Origin: Rheum nobile
Lineage: Eukaryota; Streptophyta; Magnoliopsida; Caryophyllales; Polygonaceae
Assembly (NCBI GenBank): GCA_027886185.1
Contig: WOAB01000563.1
Span: 1,488,001 to 1,552,000, forward strand
Direction: 5' to 3'
Length of the DNA: 64,000 nt
Notes under the pieces: generated by a model
What the model was told of the DNA's origin: nothing
Seen by the model: the letters and a program-made list of their open reading frames with translations, nothing else
The model's database searches: none
Shown: positions 9,949 to 20,233 of the stretch, in pieces
Layout: each line of letters starts with the position of its first letter
Numbering within the stretch: position 1 is the first letter of the stretch
Program-made: the position numbers and the translations under genes

Positions 9949-12292
9949 TTAAACGGGCTTTAAACCCATCCCGATAGCCGACTTGATCACCAAGTCCCTG
10001 GTTAACCCCTTTGTCAAATGGTCCGCCAAATTTTGTTGAGACCGAACAAACTCAATAATAATCACCCCATGAGTGATCAACTCATGTACCGCGCTATGTC
10101 TAATGCCCAGGTGTCGCGACTTACCATTATACACTTGGATATAAGCCTTAGCCAAAGTAGCTTGACTATCACAATGGATAGAAATGGGTGACACCGGTTT
10201 CGGCCACAAAGGAATCTCGTAGACTAAGTTCCTTAGCCATTCCGCATCTCTACTGGTAGCGGCCAATGCTATGAATTCCGATTCCATAGTCGAACTTGTA
10301 ATGCAAGTTTGCTTCTTAGAAGCCCATGAAATGGCACCTCCCCCCAAGCAAGAATACCCAACCACTAGTAGAAGAATGATCTTCTATATTAGTGATCCAA
10401 CTCGCATCCGAATACCCTTCTAGAACCGAAGGAAATCCGACATATGACAAACCATAATTCATGGTTCCCTTTAAGTACTTGAGTACCCGCCTTATTGCTT
10501 GCCAATGATGAGTACTAGGATTACTAGTATATCTACTCAACTTCCCTACATCATAAGCAATATCCGGCCTTGTGCTCGTCATGACATACATTAAGCAACC
10601 AATCACTTGTGAGTACTCGAGTTGTGATACAGCTTTACCCGAATTGGGCATAAGCTTCACACTCGGATCTATAGGAGTGCTAACCGGAGAACAAGTCTCA
10701 CAATTGAACTTCTTAAACACTTTCTCAATATAATGAGATTGTGACAAAGAGAGTCCCTTATTCTCACGTTTGATTCTAATACCAAGGATCACATCCGCCT
10801 CCCCCATGTCTTTCATGGCAAAGCTTGATGACAAAAAGGCCTTTATAAGGTCCACTTGTTTTTTATCTGTACCAAAGATCAACATGTCATCAACATACAA
10901 GCAAATGATTACTCTATTACCAGATTTATCAAACTTGTTGTATACACACTTGTCCGACTGATTTAACTCGAATCCACACGACAAGACAACCTCATCAAAT
11001 TTTTGATGCCACTGCTTAGGTGCTTGCTTTAGCCCATACAATGACTTTACCAACTTACACACCTTATGCTCATTACCGGGCATAATAAACCCTTCAGGTT
11101 GCTTCATGTACACCTCCTCCTCCAAATCACCATTCAAGAATGCCATTTTTACATCCATTTGGTGAATCACAAGATCGTTAATAGCCGCCAAGGCAATCAA
11201 CAACCTAATGGTGGAAATCCGAGCAACCGGAGCATAGGTATCGAAATAATCAATACCTTCCTTTTGTCTAAAGCCTTGGATAACCAATCGAGCCTTAAAC
11301 TTGTCAATAGTACCATCGACTTTCATCTTCTTCTTGAAGATCCACTTGTAGCCCAAAGGCTTGCAACCCGGTGGGAGATCCGATAAAACCCACGTGTTAT
11401 TTCCCATGATGAAATCCATCTCATCATTTATTGCTTCTTTCCAGAAAGCAATATCTCGAGACCCCATTGTCTCATTAAAAGTCCTAGGATCCTCATCAAT
11501 ATGATAACAATATGAATATTGGAATCCAACTTCATCTCTAGATCCTTCCACCAAGTAAACTTGGAAATCTGGACCGAAAGACTTTTCAATCCTCCCTCGC
11601 TTGCTCCTACGGAGCAAAGGTGACTCATTAGAAGGCATGACCGAACCATCTCCTTCCTTAATTCCACTTGTACTAGGAACCAAATCCTTTGGTCTAGGTA
11701 TGGACGAGAATCAATTCTCATCAAATATTGCATCTCTCGACTCATTCACGGTGTTAACCGAAATAGAATCATTAGGCTCTATCACATAGAACCTATAAGC
11801 CTTGGAATGCTCAACATATCCAATAAAGATGCAATCAATACCTCTTTCCCCCAAGGTTTTAATCTTGGGCTGGGGTAGTCTAACGACCGCCCTACATCCC
11901 CAAACTCGAAGATAGTTCAAGCTTGGTTTCTTTTGTACCAAAGTTCATAAGGGATAATCTTGTTCCTTGTTAGGAACCCTATTTAATAAATAGCAAGCCG
12001 TTAACATGGCTTCACCCCAGTATCCGTCACTCAATCCCGAGTAGGATAACATGGAATTAACCATCTCTTTTAGGACTCTATTCTTCCTCTCTGACACACC
12101 ATTTTGTTGTGGCGTGTAGGGAGCCATAGTCTCATGTATAATGCCTATGGATTGGAAATATACAGGATCATAAAATTCTCCACCTCTATCGGTGCGTAGT
12201 TTCTTAATCAAGTCATTTTGTTGCAATTCAACCTCGGTTTTGTAAACCTTAAATTTATCTAGGGCCTCGTCTTTAGCATGCAATGAATACAC
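9949..12292 (-). pseudogene. C2 pol remnant (integrase-RT-RNase H), copy A
   Basis: In gene order: the integrase core from its second acidic residue (RTDRGGEF) and catalytic glutamate (VSERKNR), the linker block LRVWGCRAVV, RT with KWIFKKKMKVDG, DVKMAFLNGDLEEE, YGLKQAPKQW and active-site CLYVDDML, then RNase H (GYSDASW, STMESEF, HLTKGL). Lesions are a disturbed frame with TGA near 11942, TGA at 11711-11713 present only in this copy, and a frameshift in a G run near 10340 that separates RT from RNase H. The integrase N-terminus and protease are absent. The RT catalytic YVDD itself is intact. Confidence 0.87.
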
Positions 12293-13291
12293 ATAACAAT
12301 AACGAGAATAATCAGGATAATAGAACGCACACCATAAATCGCAAAATATATTTAAAATATAATTAACCGACCAGTCTATACAGAGTACAGTAGGGTCTAA
12401 TGACTAATCTGTTTGGAAACAGTAGAGTCAAGTTTTAGCCAATCAGTATAACTATACTGTAGGGCATAACATGACTAGTAGACTAAAGAGTAATCTGGTC
12501 AACCTAGTAGACTTTTCATCAAGTAATCTGTATTAAATACAGTAGACTTTGAATCAAGTAATCTAGAAGCATGAGTAATCTATGCAAAGCATAGTAGACT
12601 TCATAAAAACACACAAGACCTCATCTACTTCATGAGATTCTTGTCCTTAGTCTCTTGAGACTTAAGTTATGATAATGCTATATATACACTCACATGAGGA
12701 AACAAAATTTTATACATTCCTCATCACCCATTTAACTATTTAAGTTAAAATATCATGATTAATATTTTGATCATCTCGTCACATAAAATGGGAATTTGAA
12801 TTAATGTGACTTGTATCATGGTCATACCACGACCAAAACTTTCTATGGTCATACACATGTGCTTCCACCAATTCGATGGTACATAAACACACATGTTTTA
12901 CTCATACAAAATCTCCAACTGCCACTATATGCGGTTAGCATACAATACATGACACTAACAAGAATTTAATTCTTACCCATACATATAAATATATGTTATA
13001 TGTATACATGTCCAGAGATTACACAATCTTTTGCATATATCTCAAGATCATCAACATGGCTTAAATATCACGGTCTTCGCATAACCGCACATGAATAAAA
13101 TTTAAATCCACTTTATACATTTAATGCCACATCCAAGACCATATAGAGACCGGTCTTACATATATATGTATATACCCAATACATAAATAACATAGAGATA
13201 TGAAACCTCCATTTCCGCGGTCCTATATCACCACTATTCATGCTTTATTAGCATTAGCCTTTATCGTGATTAGGATGTGTAGCCTCTCAAA
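12293..13291. other. Noncoding block between C2 integrase and gag remnants
   Basis: This 1-kb AT-rich stretch sits where gag, protease and the integrase N-terminus should be. It has no coding frame of note. Its left part carries hairpin-forming repeats (12372-12602). The rest shows nothing I can name. It may be foreign sequence acquired by the element. Confidence 0.55.
12372..12602. repeat. Hairpin repeat array (TAATCT-stem-loop-AGTAGA units)
   Basis: Degenerate units share TAATCT before and AGTAGA/AGTAGACT after a small inverted repeat. The stems differ yet stay paired: CTGTTT/AAACAG (12409), CAGTATA/TATACTG (12444), CTGTATT/AATACAG (12528) and CTATGC/GCATAG (12581). A related unit without a clear stem is at 12491. 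Copy B repeats the array at 22657-22887. Confidence 0.7.
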
Positions 13292-13558
13292 TTAAATTTT
13301 ATAGCCAACAACTACCTCACATGACAACCAATCGTGTAAACTTGTCATTTCCCAATTGTTGCACCTCCTCGTCTCCTCCAAGGGTTTGTTCTTCGCATCT
13401 TCCGGTACAGGGGATATTGACATGCTTAGAACGTTCACCTCCTTGAGCGTCGTGAGGAGGAAGTGCATCTTCTTTTGCCATCTTCGAAAGTCCATGCCTT
13501 CGAACTTCTCCTATTTCTCGAACTTGGAAGTCATCTCACGAACGGAAGCAGCCGCCAT
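13292..13558 (-). pseudogene. C2 gag N-terminal remnant, copy A
   Basis: From an ATG at 13558 the frame reads MAAASVREMTSKFEK, then TAG (13511-13513), then EKFEGMDFRRWQKKMHFLL and about 50 more residues before a stop. The RRWQKKM block is the typical start of Copia Gag. The capsid core, zinc knuckle and protease are missing. No standard tRNA-Met primer site is seen between this gene and the LTR at 13588. Confidence 0.7.
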
Positions 13559-13587
13559 TGATCAACCACGAAAATATTGATTTTCAA

Positions 13588-13880
13588 TGTTAGAAGGGTA
13601 TCTCGGTGATTAATGTCTTGGACAAAGATTGAATCGTGTTTGGACACTTTCCAAAATCAATATTTTGACCCTATAGATGTTGCCTTGGGTTACATGAAAT
13701 TCGATCCGGGATAAGACAATCTCACACCTCTAAATATTCAGGTTTAATCAATAGAGAACACTTGAAGGTTTCAGTTTTGTTCGATATAGAGAGAGATCGT
13801 AAGTTCTCGCGTACTAAAGACTTGCCCCAAACCCGCTCTTATATAGAGCAACAAAATATGGGCAGTTACATGTCGGTTTA
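13588..13880 (-). repeat. C2 5' LTR, copy A, cut by S3
   Basis: It matches 8662-8956 and stops exactly at GTTTA, where the S3 LTR begins. Confidence 0.85.
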
Positions 13881-14459
13881 TGTAGGATCGTACGTGTTAG
13901 CAATGAAAGGGAACTGGGAGTCCAGTTCCTTAGCAGCGGAATAAGTAAACAATAATAGAATCAAGACAAGTTCATTAGAGTGGGAACCTTTGATAACCAA
14001 CTAGTTATCCAGGATAAAACCCACTACCTCTCTTGCAAGAGGATTTCAAAGTCTACTTCTTGTATTAATGCTTCGATTACAATCAACTAGAATAGAACAC
14101 ACAGATTAAAGACTTAAGACACACTTAAGACTCTCTACCTAGTTCGACCTAATCAAGCACACAATAAGAAGTGACTTACACAGTTCTTCTCACAAGAACA
14201 AGGACGATTTCTCTTCACGTTTTCTCTTCACGTTCAACTCTGGATGAATTCTTGAATTTTGTTAAATCGTTAAAGATGAGAGAGTTTCAATTACTTTACT
14301 TATACATTTCGTCCATGTAGAATCATATCTACAATGGGCTGATTTGCATAAATAAAATAACCAAAAGAAATAAAAAAAGATAATATTTGTTACCAAATAA
14401 TATCTTTCCCGATTTTACATATTTTTGCTTCCATAAAAGATATTCAAAGAATCTCCTAC
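13881..14459 (-). repeat. Truncated S3 3' LTR at the tandem-duplication join
   Basis: It corresponds to 24166-24744 of the full S3 LTR and then switches abruptly into S1 pol sequence (4172 onward). TAC at 14457-14459 is common to both parents. Confidence 0.9.
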
Positions 14460-15126
14460 CACCAAAGCTTTGAACACGCATGGGACCGTAGAGATCCATG
14501 TGAATGAGCTCAAGAGGTCTGGAGGAACTTACCAGAGTTTTGGATTTGAAGGAACTACGAACTTGTTTCCCTTGGACACAGTCAGAACAAATTTCTGACT
14601 TTTCAGCATTGATTTTGGGAAGACCACGAACAAGTTCCTTTTGATGCAGCTTATGGATGAGCTTGATGCTTGCATGACCAAGTCGTTGATGCCAGAGATT
14701 TGTTTGATCATCAATGGAAGAGAGACACAACTTTTCTTTGGGAACGAACCAGGGATCAATGATGTAAACATTATTGAACCTTTTTCCTTTTAGGATCACG
14801 GTTCCCTGTCTATCTTCCACAGAACATTCCTTTGAGGTAAAGCGAACCTCATTTCCCCCTTGATCACACAGCTGCGACACACTTATTAGATCAAAACCTA
14901 AGTTTTCAACAAGGTTGACATTACTTACCTTAATGTGATCAGTTAGATTCACACTTCCCGTTCCACAGATAGTTCCCTTTCTCTTGTCTCCGAAGGAAAT
15001 GGTTCCTCCTCGGTGTTGCTGAAGTGCCAACATTTTCTTTCTATTTCCAGTCATATGGCACGAACATCCACTGTCGATGTACCATTTGTCTTGTTGTCGC
15101 ACTCCGTCCTGCACAAGGGAACTCAA
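14329..15126 (-). pseudogene. S1 pol N-terminal part fused into LTR sequence (copy B)
   Basis: This 265-codon frame starts like S1 pol, with the protease DSGC motif and the integrase zinc region to IHMDLYGPM. At the duplication join it runs into LTR sequence read as coding, adding a meaningless tail of about 43 residues. The integrase core, RT and RNase H are absent from this copy. Confidence 0.85.
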
Positions 15127-17033
15127 ACTTTTGGAACCCAGCTAAGCGGAGCTTTTCTGGGTGAATGAGGTTGAAATCTTGTCTGTGGGTTAGAAGCAAG
15201 AACAAAATAGTAAGGATCATTTAAATCAGTAATGGTATGCGTTCTTTTCTTATTGTTTATTTTCTGGTTCCTTTTCCTAGCTGTTTCTTCCATTTGTTTC
15301 TTTTTATGGATGCAGTTATGATAAGTGTGACCATTTTTACCACAATGCCAGCAGACACGGTTATAAACAACATTACCATACTTACCTTTACCTGGTCGGA
15401 AGGGTTTCTCTTGTTTTCTTTGCTCAAAGTTGATGTTTTTACCTTTAGTTCCCTGGGCTTGGGAAATGTACATCTTATGAGCATTCTGACCATTGAACCA
15501 GGTTTGGTTTTCTTTGGGCTTTTGTTCAAGCACTTTTACCTTTTCTTCTAGGAACTGAGCTTTGTCACGAGAGTTTTGCAGTGCTCCTCTGAGAATCTCA
15601 TTTTTCTCAGTCACTTCCTTTCTGATTTTCTCATTTTCACCAGAGTCTGTTTCCTCAGAGACATTTTTACCAGTATGTCCAATACCATGTCGTTGCTTAA
15701 CAAAAACAGTTTGATTCACAGTCTTCTCATTTATGGAGTGAGTGAGATGATCAAGTTTATGCACAATTTCATTAAGCAATATGGAATTCTTTCTTTCTGA
15801 GTCTGTGGAGGGAACTGGGGGAATATCAGCATGCATGAGTTCAGTTTTAACATTTTTATTGCAACACTCACACTTTCTTAGAGGATTAGCTAACAATTTT
15901 TCTGCTTCATCCAATTTCTTGCTCCAGACAGAATTTTCAGTAGTTAAGCAGGAAATTTCATCTTCATATTCCTCCAATTTCTCTTGTAGGGAACTAGATT
16001 CCTTTCCAAGCTTCTTAATGATTTTGATCAATTGTTTTTTGTCATATTCAAGAAGAGTCTTAGTAAAATCAGAAGAAGATACCTCAGAGTCGTCAGATTC
16101 AGTCGAATCTTCTTTGGCCATTAGACATCTCCCTCTGGTAGTTCCCTTTATCTCTTGTTCCCCTTCAGAATCGTCCGAGTCATCTCCGAAGGTAGCGAAA
16201 AGAGCCTTCTTGTGCTGAGACTTTTCATCATCGTTGGCATTCTTGGGACAGTTCCTAGCCAGATGTCCTCTTTCCTTGCATTGATAGCACTGATATTCAG
16301 AGAGGTCCTTCTTTTGGAAATTTTTCTTGAACTTCCCTTTGGTGAACTGCTTTCTGACGTGCTTTGTAATCAGGGCAGTTATCTCGTCTTCTTCTTCCTC
16401 AAGATCAGAGTTTTCTTCTTCCATTTCTAGTCTGGAAAACGCCTTTGATATTTTTAAGGCAATTCCTTTCTCCATCTTTTTGGCAGAACTTGATTGCGAT
16501 GCCTCTCTTTCATCAACTTGAAGTTTCCCTATGATTTGAGTCAGAGGGAGAGATTGAATTCCAGGAGTAGTTTTCAGAACTCTCTTGATGAGGCTGAACT
16601 TTGAGTTGAGACCGTTGATGATGACAAGAGCTTTGGACCATTCGTCGAGTTTCACTCCAGCAGTGGTGAGTTTTGTCACGAGCCTTGTGAAGCGAGAGTA
16701 GTACTGAGAGATGTCTTCGGTGTCGAGCATCTCAAAAGTGTGGTATTCTCCTTCTAGAGCAAACTTCCTACTTTGTTTCAGTTCCTCGCTTCCTTCGTGC
16801 ATTTCCTTTAGGGCAGTCCAAATCCCTTTAGCAGTTGGGATTCCCATCACCTTGTCCATATCTTCTCTGGTCAGCCCATTGAGAATAAGTTGGCAAGCCT
16901 TAGCATTTTTCTCCTTGATGACGTAGTACTCAGGCTTCCATTGGTCTTCAGTTAAGTCCTTAGGAATAGTTCCATCGCCATTTTCTATCACGCACCAGCA
17001 TTGATAGTCTATGGTTTGAATGTGGTTTTCCAT
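15123..17033 (-). CDS. S1 Gag polyprotein, duplicated copy
   Basis: This is the second copy of the 636-residue Gag at 4838-6748, with the same capsid domain, acidic region and two zinc knuckles. The two differences noticed in the gene (16176, 16209) are both C here and T in the first copy, and the predicted proteins are the same. It too lacks the upstream start codon kept in S7 and S8. Only an N-terminal pol stub follows, so it could supply Gag alone. Confidence 0.87.
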   Translation of the reverse strand: MENHIQTIDYQCWCVIENGDGTIPKDLTEDQWKPEYYVIKEKNAKACQLILNGLTREDMDKVMGIPTAKGIWTALKEMHEGSEELKQSRKFALEGEYHTFEMLDTEDISQYYSRFTRLVTKLTTAGVKLDEWSKALVIINGLNSKFSLIKRVLKTTPGIQSLPLTQIIGKLQVDEREASQSSSAKKMEKGIALKISKAFSRLEMEEENSDLEEEEDEITALITKHVRKQFTKGKFKKNFQKKDLSEYQCYQCKERGHLARNCPKNANDDEKSQHKKALFATFGDDSDDSEGEQEIKGTTRGRCLMAKEDSTESDDSEVSSSDFTKTLLEYDKKQLIKIIKKLGKESSSLQEKLEEYEDEISCLTTENSVWSKKLDEAEKLLANPLRKCECCNKNVKTELMHADIPPVPSTDSERKNSILLNEIVHKLDHLTHSINEKTVNQTVFVKQRHGIGHTGKNVSEETDSGENEKIRKEVTEKNEILRGALQNSRDKAQFLEEKVKVLEQKPKENQTWFNGQNAHKMYISQAQGTKGKNINFEQRKQEKPFRPGKGKYGNVVYNRVCWHCGKNGHTYHNCIHKKKQMEETARKRNQKINNKKRTHTITDLNDPYYFVLASNPQTRFQPHSPRKAPLSWVPKV

Positions 17034-17160
17034 GCTTTTCTCCCACCATTCTTCTTCTCCTTTCTTGCGGATGTGAGGCTTGTTGATGGAGATTCCCAGA
17101 CTGAATTCACTTGAGGTAGACTTCGTGAAATCTGTAAACTAACACAAATCTAGAGCGCCT

Positions 17161-17172
17161 GCTCTGATACCA
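17161..17172 (-). other. Primer-binding site, S1 copy B
   Basis: TGGTATCAGAGC on the minus strand, two bases inside the LTR at 17175. Confidence 0.9.
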
Positions 17173-17174
17173 AT

Positions 17175-18031
17175 TGTAGGATCGTACGTTGTTAGTTAAA
17201 CAAGGGAACTGAGAGTTCAGTTCCTAAGCAGCGGAATAAGTAACGAATATGAATTCAGGACAAGTTCCTTAGAGTGGGAACCTTTGATAACCAACTAGTT
17301 ATCCAGGATAAAACCCACTACCTCTTTTCCAAGAGGATTTCAAAGTCTACTTCTTGTATTAATACTTTGGTTACAATCAACTAGAATAGAACACACAGAT
17401 TAAAGTCTTAGACACACTAAAGACTCTCTACCTAGTTCAACCTAACCAAGTAACAAGCAAGTCACTTACTACGTTCTTCTTTAAAGAACTCGTCACAAGT
17501 TTCTTCACTGCACTGGAATTGTAATCTTCGTGAATGCGTGAGAATGAGAGAGGTTTGACTATCTTATTTATATGACCTAATTACCGAAAGAAACAAGTCT
17601 TCAATAATAAGATCACATAAATAAAATAATCAAAAGAAATCGTTAAAGATAACATTTGTTTCCAAATATTATCTTTACCGATTTTTACAACTTTGTTTCC
17701 ATAAAAGATAATCCTTTTAACCTCCTAAAATATATGGAAACTGGATAGGATCTTTAGTTCTCTCTCCAACTAAGATCTACCCTAATTCAGCCCGCCGCCG
17801 CCTTCATAGATTCATCCAAGTGATTCTGGCGCCAGCAAGCTTCAGTTCCTTCCGCCAGTTCCCAAGTCTGGCGTCACTGTCTCTGTTCCATGCTTTCAAG
17901 TCCAAATGTCCCTGTTTGTCACACTTAAGCAAACATTAATAGCAAAGGAGTTTGTCATTATCAAAACTAGGAGAACTGAGGAAGGGAACTCAGTTAGGGA
18001 ACTGAAGTTCCCAAAAGTTCACTTCCTAACA
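17175..18031 (-). repeat. S1 5' LTR, copy B
   Basis: Same 857-bp LTR as 6890-7746, shifted by 10,285. Confidence 0.92.
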
Positions 18032-18708
18032 CCCTTCCAAAGCTAGTCCTAAATTTCGCACGTTCAAACAATTCAAATAATGCTCTATATTTTCAACTAA
18101 ATTTTAGGCCTATAAATACTAATCTCATTCTAAGTTGATGTCACCTGGGAGGTGAATTTGTGATAGAGAAGAAATGTATGAGAACAAAGCCTTCATCTTC
18201 TTCAATTCATAGCCAAAATATAATTGCCTTTTCTCTTGCTTTGATCCCTATATTATTAAACTCAAATGTGATATATTATATGGTGATGATCAGCTTGGGT
18301 ATATTATTTGTCAATGTAACAAACTTATTAGTTGGATTAAGGTGGTGATATTCATGGAATAAATCTTAAATTTTGATACTTCAAATACTTAAATTTTGGA
18401 CCCGAGTGTTCCTTTTTTGTTCTTCTAAATGTAGTTCATTAGTATTTTTTTTATTTGGTGAAAAATTGAAGTTCATTTGTATATATCTAAGGGTATGTTT
18501 GGATTCCTAAATATAATGCATTAAAATGCATTATTTTACATTAAATCATCAATTTAATGTAAGATAAAACATTCTAAAAAGAATCCAAACACCTAAATGA
18601 TATGGATATACCGTTAGTGACCTTGTTTTGACTAGCTAGCTAAACTGGAAGGGAGTTGGGATTTGTTAATTTGTTAAGACTTCACCAAGTGTTGCTCGCT
18701 AGAAACCT
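18032..18708. other. AT-rich spacer, copy B
   Basis: Duplicate of 7747-8423, with no gene seen apart from the MITE at 18491-18593. Confidence 0.6.
18491..18593. mobile_element. Tourist-like MITE, copy B
   Basis: Duplicate of 8206-8308, with TAA on both sides. It was carried along by the tandem duplication and is not an independent insertion. Confidence 0.7.
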
Positions 18709-18946
18709 TGTTAGGATTCAATTATAAATTTCACATTGGAATTGTGAGAAATTCAAACTTAGTATATAAGTAGGCGCAATTTCTCCTATTGTCAATTGAT
18801 TTTAAAATGAAATCTCGTCGGACTTATGTACTGGACTTGGCAGTTAGGCTCATACGGACATCTTCCCGCAACAAGTGGTGTTAAAGCCAACATTCGGCTT
18901 GTGCCTACACATTGTTTGTGGGGATTCCTAAGTGAGGGGATATTGT
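18709..18946 (+). repeat. Short-LTR Copia/TRIM-like fragment, copy B
   Basis: Duplicate of 8424-8661. The LTR is 18709-18873 and the PBS-like TGGTGTTAAAGCC is at 18876. The downstream LTR is interrupted by C2 and resumes at 37504. Confidence 0.7.
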
Positions 18947-19705
18947 TGTTAGAAGGGTATCTCAGTGATCAATATCTTGGACAAAGATTGAATCGTGTTT
19001 GGACACTTTCCAAAATCAATATTTCGACCCTATAGATGTTGCCTTGGGTTACATGAAATTCGATCCGGGATAAGACAATCTCACACCTCTAAAGATTCAG
19101 GTTTAATCAATAGAGAACACTTGAAGGTTTCAGTTTTGTTCGATATAGAGAGAGATCGTAAGTTCTCGCGTACTAAAGACTTGCCCCAAACCCGCTCTTA
19201 TATAGAGCAACAGAATATGGGCAGTTACATGTCGGTTTAGGAGGTTAAAAAGTAGTTTTAGCGGTTAAGTAAGTTAAAAACCCGCCAAAAACCGCCAAAA
19301 CTCCCTTCCCGGCAAGAGGCACGGTTTGTGACAAACTGTGCCCCAAACCGTGCCTTCCTTCAGAGAGCCAGAAATCGAGTTCTGGGACACCGCACGGTTT
19401 GTGACAAACCGTGCCACAAACCGTGCGGCTTTGTAGAAACCAAATACGGCTTCTGTTTTGCCCTGGCACGGTTTGTCCCCAGATGCACGGTTTGTCACAA
19501 ACCGTGCACGTCCTTAGGACCCCCAAAAACACCTTCTCGGTGTCCACCTCTTGAACCCCGACACGTTTCGTAACTCCGAGTCCGAAACCACGCACACGAG
19601 TGTGCACTCCGCACCCCCGAGACTCGTTATGCGCCGAACGAACTCCTTAAGTCTTGAGCGAATCCCGACTCCACTAAATGGCCGATGACACTAAAATCAC
19701 CAACA
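18947..19705 (-). repeat. C2 3' LTR, copy B
   Basis: Copy of 8662-9420, including the palindrome cluster at 19319-19507. Confidence 0.88.
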
Positions 19706-20233
19706 TTCCTCCCCCATTTTAGTGTAATCCTTGATTCACTATACATACATCAAACACAAACTCATGCATAAATGAAAATGTCCTTAGGATTGAATTTTCA
19801 CATTAGTGTAGTACACATTCCAAATAATCGAGAATCAGGGTGTCCAAAGGATTGAACCCATCAACTCATTTGACTACCTGAAGATACCAACACACACAAG
19901 TTTCTACACTACTTCAAGTGCTAACTTGACACTATTCTAGCCATGTGTCCTTATCCATTCATGAATGCATACAAAGCCAAACCCGGGCTAGTTGAAGCGG
20001 CACTACTTCACGCTCGTATAGATGGATTATTTTAATCATGCACCTGCAAATGCATTTTTCCAAAAGATCCATTAAGAAGAGAATCTTCAACCTAACTTTA
20101 CTTGCAGGTCCGAGCACATACCTTGGGATGAAGTATGAACATGTGCTCCAAACTCTAAGTGTAGGCTTTCCACATTGAATTCAGCCTCTAACGTCATATT
20201 AGAGGGGAATTGGGTGTCCTACCATTAGAGATT
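19706..20233 (-). other. C2 post-RNase H noncoding stretch, copy B
   Basis: Copy of 9421-9948. The polypurine tract lies directly at its left end; nothing else is seen. Confidence 0.65.

Larger units (their letters stand above)
8662..13880 (-). mobile_element. Ty1/Copia element C2, copy A (truncated by S3 and the duplication join)
   Basis: The 3' LTR (8662-9420), a polypurine tract (minus AAAATGGGGGAGGAA, 9421-9435), RNase H/RT/integrase remnants, a 1-kb noncoding block, a gag remnant and a partial 5' LTR (13588-13880) are in order on the minus strand. The 5' LTR is cut where S3 inserted. In this copy the rest was replaced by the tandem-duplication join, so the missing LTR end is found only after copy B, at 37038-37498. 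Confidence 0.85.

Noticed and set aside
12372..12602. tRNA or other known structured RNA genes
   Set aside because: The stems are only 6-7 bp with no cloverleaf, no anticodon arm and no B-box. The units fit no known RNA family I can name.
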